DNA from: Pseudorasbora parva
Lineage: Eukaryota > Chordata > Actinopteri > Cypriniformes > Gobionidae
Assembly (NCBI RefSeq): GCF_024679245.1
Contig: NC_090178.1
Span: forward strand, 2,644,853-2,708,852
Direction of reading: 5' to 3'
Length of the DNA: 64,000 nucleotides
Part shown: piece by piece, positions 35,597 to 51,400 of the stretch
Layout: each line of letters starts with the position of its first letter
Numbering within the stretch: the stretch's first letter is position 1
Notes under the pieces: generated by a model
Seen by the model: the letters and a program-made list of their open reading frames with translations, nothing else
What the model was told of the DNA's origin: nothing
Database searches by the model: none
Program-made: the position numbers and the translations under genes

Positions 35597-35986
35597 CACT
35601 GTAAAAAAAAAATTTGTTGGTTTTTGTTGGTTTAACTTAAAAAAGTAAGTAACCTGGTTGCCTTAAAACTTTGTGTTTATTAAAATTAAAAATTTGAGTT
35701 GATACAATGAAGGAAATTTGTTTAATAAATAGAAACTCAAAATATTATTAATCATAAAAAATGTGATAAATCATGAAAATAGCACTATTTGGCATGTTTC
35801 ACTGCGTCATCAGAAATAAAACACAAACAATTACCCAATATGCTTACAAAATCTTTTAATAACATTTTAATTAAGGTTGTCGATTCTCAAAAAATGTTCA
35901 TTGTATTAACTCAAAATTTTAATTTCAGTGAACTCAAAATTTTAAGGCAACCAGGGTAACTTTTTTCGAAATAATTTTTTACAGTG
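35597..35986. mobile_element. CACTGTAAAAAA MITE (uninterrupted copy)
   Basis: Full-length relative of the elements at 30.06 and 31.14 kb: ends ACACTGTAAAAAAAAAATTT and TAATTTTTTACAGTGT, with the same internal words and no insertion. It serves as the empty-site reference for the TTAA insertion at 30174. Confidence 0.8.
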
Positions 35987-35992
35987 TATTAA

Positions 35993-37309
35993 AGGTGGGA
36001 TAGGTAGGACTGATTTTAAACACTTTTGTCCAAATTTGTTTAAACTTTCTTTATATGTCAATACATAATTAAGTTCTCTGAAAAGGAGAGTATAAAAATC
36101 GAGTGACTCTAGACATTTTAATCTGCAATAAACACCGCTCATTATTTTCATTCGGGACGAAACAAATGATTGGCTTGGGCGACTGTCACTCTCTCTCGCT
36201 ACCATGGCAACCACCGCTTTCGCTACAGGATCCGCCCACATGCGCGCGCTTGTTTGATTTGAGCAGTTCAAGAGGCAAGATAATGGCAGAGAAAGAGCAT
36301 TCAAAATTCACAGTGCAGGGTTTTGCAGTCAGCGAAGGCAAACAATGCAAAAAAGGAAGACCGTACGAAAAAAGGCAATGCACAGAAAGTCTTTGGATAA
36401 ACAAAGAAATCAAACGCGAGTAAATATCAGCGTGGCTTTTCAACGATGGTGAGAACTGAGGGACCTGAAAAACGACTCATTGCTGCTGTATTTCTGCTGG
36501 ACAGGTCATCTTTCATTTTGATTTTACATTTTTTTGGTTTATGTTTTTAATGAAGCATGTATCAAGAGCACATGAAGCTGCCTAATATAGCTAACATAAC
36601 ATTACTTAGCATAAAGTTACTATATTATACACTTAGCCATTAGTAGAGCTGATAAATACTCAATATGCTTAGCTCAAGTTGATCGCTGTTGTGTTGAATT
36701 GCGCAAAATTCAACTTTAGATAACAGAACGCATGTGTAAAAGCTAGTACACCGCATCCGGGAACTTTTTTTCAGAGCTAAGTTAGCTTTAGCTACTGCTA
36801 ATCAACAATGCTTTCATCACGGAAACTCTTACATGCAAAACACAGTATATGTTATGAATCTTACACGAAATTCATCTTCATCACAGTATAATTGGAAAAG
36901 CATGATGCTACCCGTTTTCTTTGCCTTATAAATATAACTAGCTCGTTACCAAATCAAACAAAAATTTATTTTAAACTTCTAGCCATTCTAGCTTTATAGT
37001 GAGGACTAAAAGACATCGTATCTGTTTATATTCATACTGATAAAGTTAGATGTTTTATAACAGCTGATTGGCCGGTGTAGCGCATTCATGTGTTTTGGGG
37101 GCGTGGCTTTGGAAAGAGCCCAGAAGGGAGAAGGTGGAGTGAACGGAAATAATGAGCTGTCTTTAAAACAGTCCTGAGAGGTCTACAGACACTCATTTTT
37201 TATACGTACTTTTTCAGAGTACTTACATTTTAATTATGTATTGATATATAAAGAAAGTTTAAACAAATTTGGAAAAAAGTTTTTTAACCAATTCCTACCT
37301 ATCCTACCT
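35993..37309. mobile_element. 1.3-kb TTAA element with about 100-bp inverted ends
   Basis: The ends AGGTGGGATAGGTAGGA and TTCCTACCTATCCTACCT are flanked by TTAA (35989-35992 and 37310-37313). The inverted repeats continue for about 100 bp and include the word pair AAATTTGTTTAAACTTTCTT / AAGAAAGTTTAAACAAATTT. The interior holds a decayed coding remnant (next entry), so it is a deletion derivative of a larger element. Confidence 0.88.
36283..36500 (+). pseudogene. Coding remnant inside TTAA element
   Basis: The ATG at 36283 opens MAEKEHSKFTVQGFAVSEG and continues to a stop at 36421. In a second frame the text goes on as TRVNISVAFQRW, stop, ELRDLKN. A basic N-terminus followed by a TRVNI..AFQRW..LR phrase resembles N-terminal regions of uncharacterised, transposon-linked teleost proteins as I remember them. 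The frameshift and stop make it non-functional. This is a weak family assignment, based on memory of motif style only. Confidence 0.35.
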
Positions 37310-37313
37310 TTAA

Positions 37314-38279
37314 TTGTAAATTCGATTTGTAATAGCAAGTTAACAATGCATTCTGGGTGCATCATTCAAAACTCATCCACGGCTCCCAGCATGCATTGCG
37401 GCATAAAGCACGTCAACATTGTTGAGATTCATCGGCTGATTCTTGATGTCTGTGGGAATAAATCTCACAAGAGGTCAAAGTGCTTAATGTACAATTGGTT
37501 GTAAACCTTATTTAGCGTTTCTGATTAAAACTGTGCTGGATATTTTCTAGCATCATAATAAAACAAAGTGAATAGTATATTGCTCATATTAAACTCACTG
37601 AATTAAACCACAATTATTCAATTCTTATTCAGCAGCCAGAGAAACACTAGCATTAAAAAGTCGTCAAACTGCCCAACTAAAGAAAACACTGAGCACCATG
37701 ATGGTGACAGAAAAAATACAAAACAATTCAACACAAAATCAAAAAAGCTCAGTCAGCTGAACAAAAGATCTTAAAATGGGAGACATGCAAATGTACTCAG
37801 TTAATGGAGTTGAGTGAACTTCTTTGTGTAAAAGCTGAGTGACCTCAAAAACGCTGTTGCCTTGCAATTTTAAGGTTTATGTCAATTTTTCTTTTTTTTA
37901 CAGTGTAGGACGTTTGGGAATGCCAGATGTGAATGTAAAACTGCATGTTCCTGACGTTAAAGGGGTGGTTGCATGCAATTTCAATTTTTTAACTAGTGTG
38001 TAATGTTGCTGCTTGAGCATAAACAGGGTATGTAATAAAAATATATAAAAGTGTAATGTATTCCTGTGATCAAAGCTGAATTTATCAACATCACTCCAGT
38101 CTTCAGTGTCACATGATCCTTCACTAATCACTCTCACGAGGATTTGATGATCAACACACATTTGATTATCAATGTTGAACAGTCATAGTTTTGCAAAATC
38201 CACGTTGCATTTTATTTTTAAGGATTTTATATCTTTCGTTACATTATAAATGTCTTCTTTACTGTTACTTTTGATCAAT
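37314..38279. other. Intergenic with MITE fragments
   Basis: Contains a TTAAAGGGGTGGTTGCATGC end at about 37958, whose likely partner (GAGCCACCCCTTTAA) is at about 40330, plus short ACAGTGTA words. No gene was recognised. Confidence 0.4.
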
Positions 38280-38283
38280 TTAA

Positions 38284-38775
38284 AGGTGCCATGTGTAAAA
38301 ATTGAGGTAAAAATATCCCAAAAATGACCTAATTGCATTAAAAGAATGAGCAGAAATAAGGGCAATGATGTCATTAAAAAAATGTCAAGTTATAGTGCTG
38401 CAGAGATATCAACCTTAATTAGCAGTAGCATTACTAGCCCCGGCCCGACAGGTGTCGCAATACCAGTCTCGGCCATTGGAGGCGGTATGGGGGCAACATA
38501 ACCACCAGCCAACCTGGCGTACTTGAACCTGATGTCAATCGTGTGGACAGTACAGCTCACTACTTCATTTCAGTTCAGGGAAGAGAGCGGACGGATGGCC
38601 GAAGCCCTTGGCCCCTTAAATGTATCTGTTGTGATAAAAATAGCTGTTTTTACCTGACCGGAAAAAGCGGAAGTGCGGGCGACTGTGTCCCGTCCCGCCA
38701 TAATAAAAGTCCTGGTACTCGCGAGCCGTTTAGAAAAGGCGCCCTCCAGTCGATGAAAAGTTGCATAGTGCACCT
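38284..38775. mobile_element. TTAA-type MITE
   Basis: The ends AGGTGCCATGTGTAAAAATT and GTTGCATAGTGCACCT are imperfect inverted repeats flanked by TTAA (38280-38283 and 38776-38779). The GC-richer interior gives short open frames on both strands that are not genes. Confidence 0.75.
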
Positions 38776-38779
38776 TTAA

Positions 38780-39740
38780 TGCATCCTTGCTGAATAAAAG
38801 CAGAAATTTCTTGCAAAAACTTTTAAATGTGGCTATGTAAGATGGAGAAAGTTAATGATGAATGATGAATGAAAAATGATGACTAAGAATATGTAGTATA
38901 TAATTAGGAATAACATGCATTGATGAATCATTGACAGTAAGACCAGGAACGAGTGTTACGTAAATGAGGGCACTGTTGGTTTCATTCTGACTTGAATACG
39001 TTGGTTTAGAGGTTTGTTAAAGGGTAGGGTGCATGCAATTTGACTTTTTTAACTTTAGTTAGTGTGTAATGTTGCTGCTTGAGCAAGAACAGTCTCTGCA
39101 AAGTTACAGCGCTGAAAGTTCAATGCAAACAGAGATATTGTCTTTTAAAGTTACGGCAGTTTATTGCCTACAAAAATGGCCGGTTTGGACTACAACGAGC
39201 TTCTTCCTGGGTTGGTGACATTATAAACCCGTGCCGCGTAGATGTGACTTCTGCCCGTAATGGAAGGGGCGTGGCTTCCAGACCATAGATATCCATAATA
39301 AATTATTTATTTATTGCACCTATCTGTTCTGTTCAATGTTACTTTCATATTGAAGTTCATGGCTATAATTATTCATAAGTAGGTAGTGTCATAACTACAT
39401 CTCTGACGTTTATAACAAACGAAACAGTTTGAAAATCGGTTGAAAATTGAGCAAGTTATGGCTATTTAAAAGTACATGCACCATTAAAACACACTGTTAC
39501 GAGTGAGCTATGTGCTTGCCTGTGACAAGATGGCCGCAAGTTGCGGACGGCGACCTCCATTGGCCAACAGCGCGCACGAGACATCTAGCCATTATTATGG
39601 ATATCTATGTTCCAGACAACCTGTGCTTGGCACTTCAGCCAATAAAAATACAGGAAACTACATTTGGCCATCTAACCAATCTAAGACCATTGTGTTTTTC
39701 GGAGGGAGGGGCTTCATAGAAGCAGGAAGCAAACGAGCCG
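38780..39740. repeat. Dispersed repeat text, no gene
   Basis: Includes GGTGCATGCAATTTGAC and TAATGTTGCTGCTTGAGCA words shared with about 37970-38015, so one family occurs twice here. The frames at 39503-39799 are not recognised proteins. Confidence 0.45.
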
Positions 39741-40232
39741 TTCAAAGTTGGCCAATATTACGACATAAAAAAAGTCGTAAAAAAGACTCCCGTCTATAAA
39801 AGAGCACAAGACGACAATTATGTTTGGCCGCGATATTATTTTGACAATTTTATTACCGTATAAAGTGCTCAAAATAATAAGAAAGCCAAACATTAATGTC
39901 TGTTCTGTTTTGGGGGACAATAACTCAAAATTAAACAAGTTTTTGCTTAAAATAAGCAAAATAATATTATTTTGCTTATTTTAATCAAAAACTCGCTTAA
40001 TTTTGAGTTATTTTTCCCCAAAACAAGACAAGAATTTTTACTTGTGTAGTAAATTCTTCTTAATGTAAGACTTTTGTGATATTTGGACTGTAAACGAGAC
40101 AAAAATACTAAGTAAGAAAAGCATTTTCCAAGTCTTTGTATATATTATTTTCTCTTATATTTTAATATTTTGACTGGACGGCAAAAATGCCGAATTTATC
40201 TGTACAACTACAATTATTCACTGAAATTCTGT
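39741..40232. repeat. Left arm of a large inverted repeat
   Basis: Nearly the reverse complement of 43277-44048. Shared words include GTTGGCCAATATTACGAC, GCCAAACATTAATGTCTGTT and TTTTGACTGGACGGCAAAAA. It contains the MITE word GGACTGTAAACGAGAC and a short hairpin around 39920-39990 (TTTTGCTTAAAATAAGC ... GCTTATTTTAATCAAAA). Confidence 0.88.
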
Positions 40233-40620
40233 TTTCATCTCAAGCAAAAATATGGAAATTATCCTCATCATGAACTGTTTATGACATGTTATACTGTGCC
40301 CCATAAAAGCCTAGAAAAAAACCACGGAGCCACCCCTTTAAACACAGCAGGGCTTCTCTGCGTTAGTTCAGGCAAAGCCTTCATGGGAACCTAGAAGAAA
40401 GCTTGACGGAAACCTCCCCGACGTGTAAGACGATGATCAGGTTGAGGTTTGTGATCAGATGCCAGCTGGGTCTGAGCCCGACTCACAGCTGTACGTTCAA
40501 AGTCTTCTGTGAGCATTTAGTGGAAACGAACCCACAGACGCTGGTCAACACCTGAGGAAACACAGCCGTATGTCTGACAGCAGCGGGAGAGGTGACAGTC
40601 TGGCCCTCGCTGCTGCTCTT

Positions 40621-41395
40621 ACACACACACACACTTATACACACACATATACACTCATATACACACTCACACAGACTTATTCCTACACACACACGCTTAT
40701 ACACACACATATACACTCATATACACACTCACACAGACTTATTCCTACACACACACACGCTTATACACACACATATACACTCATATACAAACTCACACAG
40801 ACTTATTCCTACACACACACGCTTATACACACACATATACACTCATATACACACTCACACAGACTTATTCCTACACACACACACGCTTATACACACACAT
40901 ATACACTCATATACACACTCACACAGACTTATTCCTACACACACACACGCTTATACACACACATATACACTCATATACACACTCACACAGACTTATTCCT
41001 ACACACACACACATATACACTCATATACACACTCACACAGACTTATTCCTACACACACACACGCTTATACACACACATATACACTCATATACACACTCAC
41101 ACAGACTTATTCCTACACACACACGCTTATACACACACATATACACTCATATACACACTCACACAGACTTATTCCTACACACACACACGCTTATACACAC
41201 ACATATACACTCATATACACACTCACACAGACTTATTCCTACACACACACACGCTTATACACACACATATACACTCATATACACACTCACACAGACTTAT
41301 TCCTACACACACACACGCTTATACACACACATATACACTCATATACACACTCACACAGACTTATTCCTACACACACACGCGCTTATACACACACA
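40621..41395. repeat. 60-62-bp CA-rich minisatellite
   Basis: Twelve copies of a unit containing CGCTTATACACACACATATA and CTCATATACACACTCACACA, each ending in GACTTATTCCT (first near 40675, last near 41360). Copies differ mainly by one CA unit; one copy (about 41001-41050) lacks the CGCTTATACACA part. Further irregular CA text runs to 41520. Confidence 0.95.
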
Positions 41396-41524
41396 CTTAA
41401 ACACACATATACACTTATACACACATTTACACACACACACTTATACCTACAAACACACACACTTATACACACATATACACTTAAACACACACTCACACAC
41501 ATATACCTACACACATACACACAC

Positions 41525-41627
41525 ACATTTGTTTTTGTGACATATGGGGACATTCCATGGGCGTAATGGTTTTTATACTGTACAAACCGCATTTTCGATC
41601 CCCTTACACTGCCCCTAAACCTACCCA

Positions 41628-41674
<47 letters not shown>

Positions 41675-41870
41675 CCCTAAACCTACCCATCACAGGAAAC
41701 ATTCTGCATTTTTACTTTCTCATAAAAACTCCTCCTGTGTGATTTATAAGCCTTTTGAAAAGTGGGGCCATGGGTAATGTCCTCATATTTCACCCTCTCC
41801 TGTAATACCTGTGTCATACCCATGTCATTATACACATTTGTGTCATCATATGTCACAGTAACAGGCACAC
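41525..41870. mobile_element. Dispersed element with internal (CA)n, copy 2
   Basis: Starts TTTTTGTGACATATGGGGAC and ends near GTCATCATATGTCACAGTAA, in the same family as 13.2, 44.2 and 46.0 kb. The (CA)n tract sits exactly at ACCTACCCATCACA, and the CTGCCCCTAAACCTACCCAT phrase is repeated on both sides of it. Confidence 0.8.
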
Positions 41871-42148
41871 GTATACACACAAACTCACATATACGCGCAC
41901 ATGCAAGCACATATGCAAACAGTCACACAAACATTCTCACACACTCATACACACTCACACAAACTCACAAACATGCACTTACACACGCACACATACACAC
42001 ATACACTCTAACAAACAAACATTCTCACACATGCACTAACACTCTCAAACACACACACACTCAACACTCTCTCACACACACGCAAACACACACACACACA
42101 CACGCAAACAAACAAACAAACACACACTCTCACACACGCACTAACACT

Positions 42149-42189
<41 letters not shown>

Positions 42190-42353
42190 AAACAAACACA
42201 CTCTCACACACGCACTAACACTCTCACACATACACACACAAACAATCACACACACACACACTCAAACAAACAAAACAAACAAACAAACAAACATTCAAAC
42301 ACATGCACTAACACTCTCAAATACACACACACTCAACACTCTCTCACACACAC

Positions 42354-42398
<45 letters not shown>

Positions 42399-42659
42399 AA
42401 CAAACACACACTCTCACACACGCACTAACACTCACACACACACACACACTCAAACAAACACACTCTCACACACGCACTAACACTCTCACACATACACACA
42501 CAAACAATCACACACACACACTCAAACAAACAAACATTCTCACACATGCACTAACACTCTCAAATACACACACACTCAACACTCTCACACACATGCAAAC
42601 ACACACACACACACACACAAACAAACACACACTCTCACACATGCACTAACACTCACACA

Positions 42660-42698
<39 letters not shown>

Positions 42699-42865
42699 AA
42701 ACAAACACACTCTCACACACGCACTAACACTCTCACACATACACACTTAAACATGCTCTCACTCTTACACACTCACACAAACATTCTCACAGACACATAC
42801 ACACGCACTCAAACAAACACACAAATTCATGCACACACTCATACATACACACACAAACAAACCTT
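41871..42865. repeat. CA-rich irregular array
   Basis: (CA)n mixed with ACTCTCACACACGCACTAAC modules recurring roughly every 70-110 bp (seen near 42127, 42202, 42412, 42464 and 42710). The 295-residue Thr/His frame is a repeat artefact. Confidence 0.93.
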
Positions 42866-43276
42866 TTTTTTGTAAAGTTGTAAATAAAACAAACGTCAGC
42901 AAAACTTCACACACAACATGTGTTACTCTTTTGTAAAGCACTCCAGAAATAAAGCTTGAATTCATATTCAGTGTGTATTGACAGCAGAAACAGAAATGCA
43001 CGTGCTGAACAGAATGAATTTCTTTCTCGAAACTCTGAGTTTCTTTATTTTTAACTGATCGATTTATGCCCAGGTGTTTTCACACATGCCGGAGAAATGA
43101 GTGTGTGCAGTGATTTCCAGATGAAACACCAGAGCTGTGAGTTTTGAATGACGTGTCTGTACAGAAGTGTGTGTTTCACAAGCAGAGAATGGGCTTGAAG
43201 ATCCCGTACATGAGCAAATTATTTCACAGAGTCTTTAAAGTCCTAATATTATCACGTTTCTCTCAATAAACCACAA
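42866..43276. other. Loop of the inverted repeat, no gene
   Basis: AT-rich, non-repetitive DNA between the CA-rich array and the right inverted arm. Nothing recognised. Confidence 0.4.
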
Positions 43277-44048
43277 CAGAATTTCAGTGAATAATTGTAG
43301 TTGTACAGATAAAATCTGCATTTTTGCCGTCCAGTCAAAATATTAAAATATAAGAGAAAATAATATATGCAAAGACTTGGAAAATGCTTTTCTTACTTTC
43401 ACGAGTTCACACTTACAAATAATTCAGATAGAATAAATGGTATGCGTATTTGGCGTGCTGTCCGAGGAGAGGGCTCCGAGCTCGGTATTTGGCCCGAACC
43501 CAGAGTACTCCCCCCGTATTTCTTGTCAAGGAACGTTGGTGAGTTGACTGGGTATTTATGTGATCCTCCACTTGAGCTGATTGGTAGACATGTTGATTAC
43601 TGATTGTTGACAGCTGGTTGGAATGACATCATGATTAGGTAGATCATTTGAACGTGCTTCTCCCGAACTTAGTTTTTTAAGAAACATCATTAGTATTTTT
43701 GTCTCGTTTACAGTCCAAATATCACAAAAGTCTTACATTAAGAAGATTTTACTACACAAGTAAAAATTCTTGTCTTGTTTTGGGAAAAATAACTCAAAAT
43801 TAAGCGACTTTTTGATTAAAATAAGCAAAATAATATTATTTTACTTATTTTAAGCAAAAACTTGTTTAATTTTGAGTTATTGTCCCCAAAACAGAACAGA
43901 CATTAATGTTTGGCTTTCTTATTATTTTGAGCACTTTATACGGTAATAAAATTGTCAAAATAATAATGCGGCCAAACATAATTGCCGACTTGTGCTCTTT
44001 TATAGACGGGAGGAGTCTCTTTGAGTCGTAATATTGGCCAACTTTGAA
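43277..44048. repeat. Right arm of a large inverted repeat, with insert
   Basis: Reverse complement of 39741-40232, interrupted at about 43400-43683 by a GC-richer insert containing GAGGGCTCCGAGCTCGGTAT. The frame 43367-43603 crosses that junction and is not a gene. The insert's own family was not recognised. Confidence 0.85.
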
Positions 44049-44219
44049 TCGTTTTCTGCAGAATCCAGTTGGCACAAAATGTGCTTTGCTTTTTTTGAAT
44101 AAATGCATTTCAGAGCGGAGACTTGATCTGTGTCACACTCCAGTGTGGTTGTCACCAGATTCACCTCCAACTTTCACCATAGTGGCAGAAAAATTCATAA
44201 TCTAAGTTTTTTAATTTTT

Positions 44220-45121
<902 letters not shown>

Positions 45122-45455
45122 ACAATAAAAAACATTTAAAAGCCTGTTATTGACTTAAAGGCACAATATGTAAGTTGTTTTGATTAAAATATCCAAAAGC
45201 CAATATAACAATGTTATATATTTTGATGACTTCTTACATTATCCCAAATGTTTCCAAGAATGTTCAAATCCAGAGAAATAAGCGATTTTAACCAGGATGT
45301 AACCAGGAGCACAAGTCGGCGTTGCCTATCAATGACATCATATCCGCGTTACCCATGCAGAAGTGTTACCCATGACCACATCATATCCGCGTTACCCTCG
45401 ATCTCCGGTGTTACTTTGTAGAAATCCATGGAAACACCAAAGATGTTTATATATA

Positions 45456-45763
45456 TGTGACCCTGTACCAGAAAATCTGTCATAAGGGTCAATAGTGTCG
45501 GACAATATTTGTCAGAGAAACAACTATTTGAAAATCTAGAATCTGAGGGTGCAAAAAGTCTCCTTTAAAGTCATTAGCACTGCATATTACTACTAATAAT
45601 ACATTTTTGATGTAGTTACAGTTGGAAATGTACAAAATATCTTCATGGAACATGATCTTAATATCCTAATGATTTTTGGCATAAAAGAAAAATGGATCAT
45701 TTTGACCCTTACAATGTGTTGTTGGCTTTAGACACACGGCTGCTTTTGTGCTCCAGGGTCACA
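45456..45763. mobile_element. MITE with TGTGACCCTG ends
   Basis: Ends TGTGACCCTGTACCAGAAAA and TGCTCCAGGGTCACA are inverted; internal GTCATAAGGGTCAA is typical of a dispersed element seen widely in cyprinids as I recall. 308 bp, non-coding. Confidence 0.7.
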
Positions 45764-46009
45764 TGATGTGTTTTATTAGACTCTGTTTGGATCATTGATG
45801 GACAGATGATTGTTCTCCAGCTCAACACAGTTAGTCTTATTGTTTAAATCTGCTGATGTTGATTTACCGCACAGAGTACCATGTTTTACCGCCTAATATG
45901 ATCTCGCTCACTGCAGTGTGAACAAGGGTCTTATAGCAGCGCACAGAGGAGCATTATATCATCACTTTAACACACTCAATGTGTGTGATATGATAAAACA
46001 GCACTGCGT

Positions 46010-47280
<1,271 letters not shown>

Positions 47281-48180
47281 CGAAAGCAGGGGCAATTCTA
47301 GGATTTGCATTGTAGGAGGGCTCAGCCCCCAGTGAAGGTATGAATCTAATGATAACACTTTAGTTTAGGGTCCAACTCTTGCTATTAACTAGAGGCCAAA
47401 AAATGAGAAAACAATAGCTTGAAAACCATGTCAGTGGGCAGATATGACTGATATCGTTTTTCCATTTTCTTCAGTAAACTGATATTTATTAGTTTTATGA
47501 ATCATTTTTGTAGACACGATAATTCACTGAAGGCTACCAGTAACTAAATCAATGCACACTATGCACACATTAATTATTAATCTTATGCCTAATACAGGCT
47601 GAAAAAAGATGAGCTTTTTATTTACTGAAGGCTACAAATAGAATTATATTAATTCACAATATGTACACATTTATTATTAATCTTATGCCTAATCTGAAGA
47701 AAACAGCTCAATACTTCTTGTTCATTAATTAGGCTACATTAGGATTCACCTTATATTACATTAAATTAGACAAAAGTTTATTAGTTTGCCTGAATATTAT
47801 TTTGAAGATTTCTGACTTCTGTCAAATATGAAATGTTTAGTTTCTTCATATCACTCGCTCGACGTTCAGTCGCTCTGCTAAAATTTGCTCAGCTTGACCA
47901 GCTTCTCCTATTTGACTGGTTTTCTAAAATATTTTGGCATTGACGAGAGGTGACAGACCAATGAGGCTCAGATGAACACACACACACACACACACACACC
48001 TCTGGTTCTGACATGCGCTCTGCTCGGTGCCGCTGCAGATTGAAGAACACACTGATTAACGCAGACTAGAAGATGGGACGAAGCCGAAGCCTTTCGCCAG
48101 TTTCAAATGTTTTAAAGGTTAATCGCATATTTTTAGGGGGGCTGGGCAAAAATGTAGGGGGGCTGAAACCCTCCTAAATA
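47281..48180. repeat. Dispersed repeat with GGGGGCTG ends
   Basis: Begins near GGGGCAATTCTAGGATTTGC with GAGGGCTCAGCCCC and ends near TAGGGGGGCTGAAACCCTCC, resembling a degenerate DNA element. The interior is AT-rich, with TTATTAATCTTATGCCTAAT occurring twice (about 47573 and 47673). No gene. Confidence 0.45.
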
Positions 48181-48493
48181 AGAAGTATAATAGAGACGCC
48201 CATGAGTGGAAGAAGAGGAGGCGCTGAATAAAAGCCCAATCATGCCGTCATCAAACCACACCTGTTTTGAATAAGTAACGAAGAAATGACATATTGTCCC
48301 TTTAAATCTGGAAAAGTTTACACTATTATGAAAAATAGGCAAAATTCATAAACCATCAAGCAAGTAAAAGATCAAAATATCAACACGTTTTGATTCTGAA
48401 TCAGAGTAAAATGCCAACATGTAGATATAACACGTGAGAACTTGCCACTTTAAGCTCACATCTACTTTTGTTACACGATCATTGTTGTCTTAA

Positions 48494-51400
48494 AGGGAAA
48501 GTTCACCCAAAAATGAAAATTAGACCATGATTTGCTCACCCTCAAGCCGTCCTATAGGTGTATATGACATTATTCGGTAGTTAGTTATTTTAGTCTATGA
48601 TGTTTTAAATGTAAAACTTTTAACGCTCCACTTCACTTCAGAAGGCCTTTTATGATGGATAGATGCACTTTTATGATGGATAGATGCACTTTTATGATGG
48701 ATAGATGCACTTTTATGATGGACAGATGCACTTTTATGATGGATAGATGCACTTTTATGATGGACAGATGCACTTTTATGATGGATAGATGCACTTTTAT
48801 GATGGACAGATGCACTTTTATGATGGACTGATGCACTTTTATGATGGATAGATGCACTTTTATGATGGATAGATGCACTTTTATGATGGATAGATGCACT
48901 TTCATGATGGATAGATGCACTTTTATGATGGACAGATGCACTTTCATGATGGATAGATGCACTTTTATGATGGACAGATGCACTTTTATGATGGATAGAT
49001 GCACTTTCATGATGGACAGATGCACTTTTATGATGGACAGATGCACTTTTATGATGGATAGATGCACTTTTATGATGGACTGATGCACTTTTATGATGGA
49101 TAGATGCACTTTTATGATGGATAGATGCTCTTTTATGATGGATAGATGCACTTTTATGATGGATAGATGCTCTTTTATGATGGATAGATGCACTTTTATG
49201 ATGGACAGATGCACTTTTATGATGGATAGATGCACTTTTATGATGGACAGATGCACTTTTATGATGAATAGATGCACTTTTATGATGGATAGATGCTGTT
49301 TTATGATGAATAGATGCACTTTTATGATGGATAGATGCTGTTTTATGATGAATAGATGCACTTTTATGATGGACAGATGCACTTTCATGATGGATAGATG
49401 CACTTTTATGATGGACAGATGCACTTTTATGATGGATAGATGCACTTTTATGATGGATAGATGCACTTTTATGATGGATAGATGCACTTTTATGATGGAT
49501 AGATGCACTTTTATGATGGACAGATGCACTTTTATGATGGACAGATGCACTTTTATGATGGACTGATGCACTTTTATGATGGACAGATGCACTTTTATGA
49601 TGGACTGATGCACTTTTATGATGGATAGATGCACTTTTATGATGGACTGATGCACTTTTATGATGGACTGATGCACTTTTATGATGGACTGATGCACTTT
49701 TATGATGGATAGATGCACTTTTATGATGGATAGATGCACTTTTATGATGGACTGATGCACTTTTATGATGGATAGATGCACTTTTATGATGGACTGATGC
49801 ACTTTTATGATGGATAGATGCACTTTTATGATGGATAGATGCACTTTTATGATGGATAGATGCACTTTTATGATGGACTGATGCACTTTTATGATGGATA
49901 GATGCACTTTTATGATGGATAGATGCACTTTTATGATGGATAGATGCACTTTTATGATGGACTGATGCACTTTTATGATGGACTGATGCACTTTTATGAT
50001 GGACAGATGCACTTTTATGATGGATAGATGCACTTTTATGATGGACTGATGCACTTTTATGATGGATAGATGCACTTTTATGATGGATAGATGCACTTTT
50101 ATGATGGATAGATGCACTTTTATGATGGATAGATGCACTTTTATGATGGACTGATGCACTTTTATGATGGATAGATGCACTTTTATGATGGACTGATGCA
50201 CTTTTATGATGGATAGATGCACTTTTATGATGGACTGATGCACTTTTATGATGGATAGATGCACTTTTATGATGGATAGATGCACTTTTATGATGGATAG
50301 ATGCACTTTTATGATGGATAGATGCACTTTTATGATGGATAGATGCTCTTTTATGATGGATAGATGCACTTTTAAGATGGACAGATGCACTTTTATGATG
50401 GACAGATGCACTTTTATGATGGACTGATGCACTTTTATGATGGATAGATGCACTTTTATGATGGACAGATGCACTTTTATGATGGACAGATGCACTTTTA
50501 TGATGGACTGATGCACTTTTATGATGCAATTTCATGATGGATGGATGCACTTTTATGATGGATAGATGCACTTTTATGATGGATAGATGCACTTTTATGA
50601 TGGATAGATGCACTTTTATGATGGACAGATGCACTTTCATGATGGATAGATGCACTTTTATGATGGACAGATGCTCTTTTATGATGGATAGATGCACTTT
50701 TATGATGGATAGATGCTCTTTTATGATGGATAGAGGGAGTTTTATGATGGATAGATGCTCTTTTATGATGGATAGATGCACTTTTATGATGGATAGATGC
50801 ACTTTTATGATGGATAGATGCACTTTTATGATGGATAGATGCACTTTTATGATGGATAGAGGGAGTTTTATGATCGATAGATGCACTTTTATGATGGATA
50901 GATGCACTTTTATGATGGATAGAGGGAGTTTTATGATGGATAGATGCACTTTTATGATGGATAGAGGGAGTTTTGTGATGGATAGATGCACTTTTATGAT
51001 GGATAGATGGACTTTTATGATGGATAGAGGGAGTTTTATGATGGATGGATGCACTTTTATGATGGACAGATGCACTTTTATGATGGATAGATGCACTTTT
51101 ATGATGGACAGATGCACTTTTATGATGGACAGATGCACTTTTATGATGGACAGATGCACTTTTATGATGGACAGATGCTCTTTTATGATGGATAGATGCA
51201 CTTTTATGATGGACAGATGCACTTTTATGATGGATAGATGCACTTTTATGATGGATGGATGCACTTTTATGATGGACAGATGCACTTTTATGATGGACAG
51301 AAGCACTTTTATGATGGATAGATGCACTTTTATGATGGACTGATGCACTTTTATGATGGACAGATGCACTTTTATGATGGATAGATGCACTTTTATGATG

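Noticed and set aside
36103..36423. Host gene at 36.1-36.4 kb
   Set aside because: It lies inside a TTAA element with intact inverted ends and is frameshifted; treated as transposon remnant.
40570..42649. 276- to 324-residue Thr/His/Tyr-rich frames
   Set aside because: Products of the 60-bp and CA-rich arrays, not conserved proteins.
43367..43603. 78-residue open frame
   Set aside because: It crosses the junction between the inverted-repeat arm and an insert, so it is not an ancestral coding unit.
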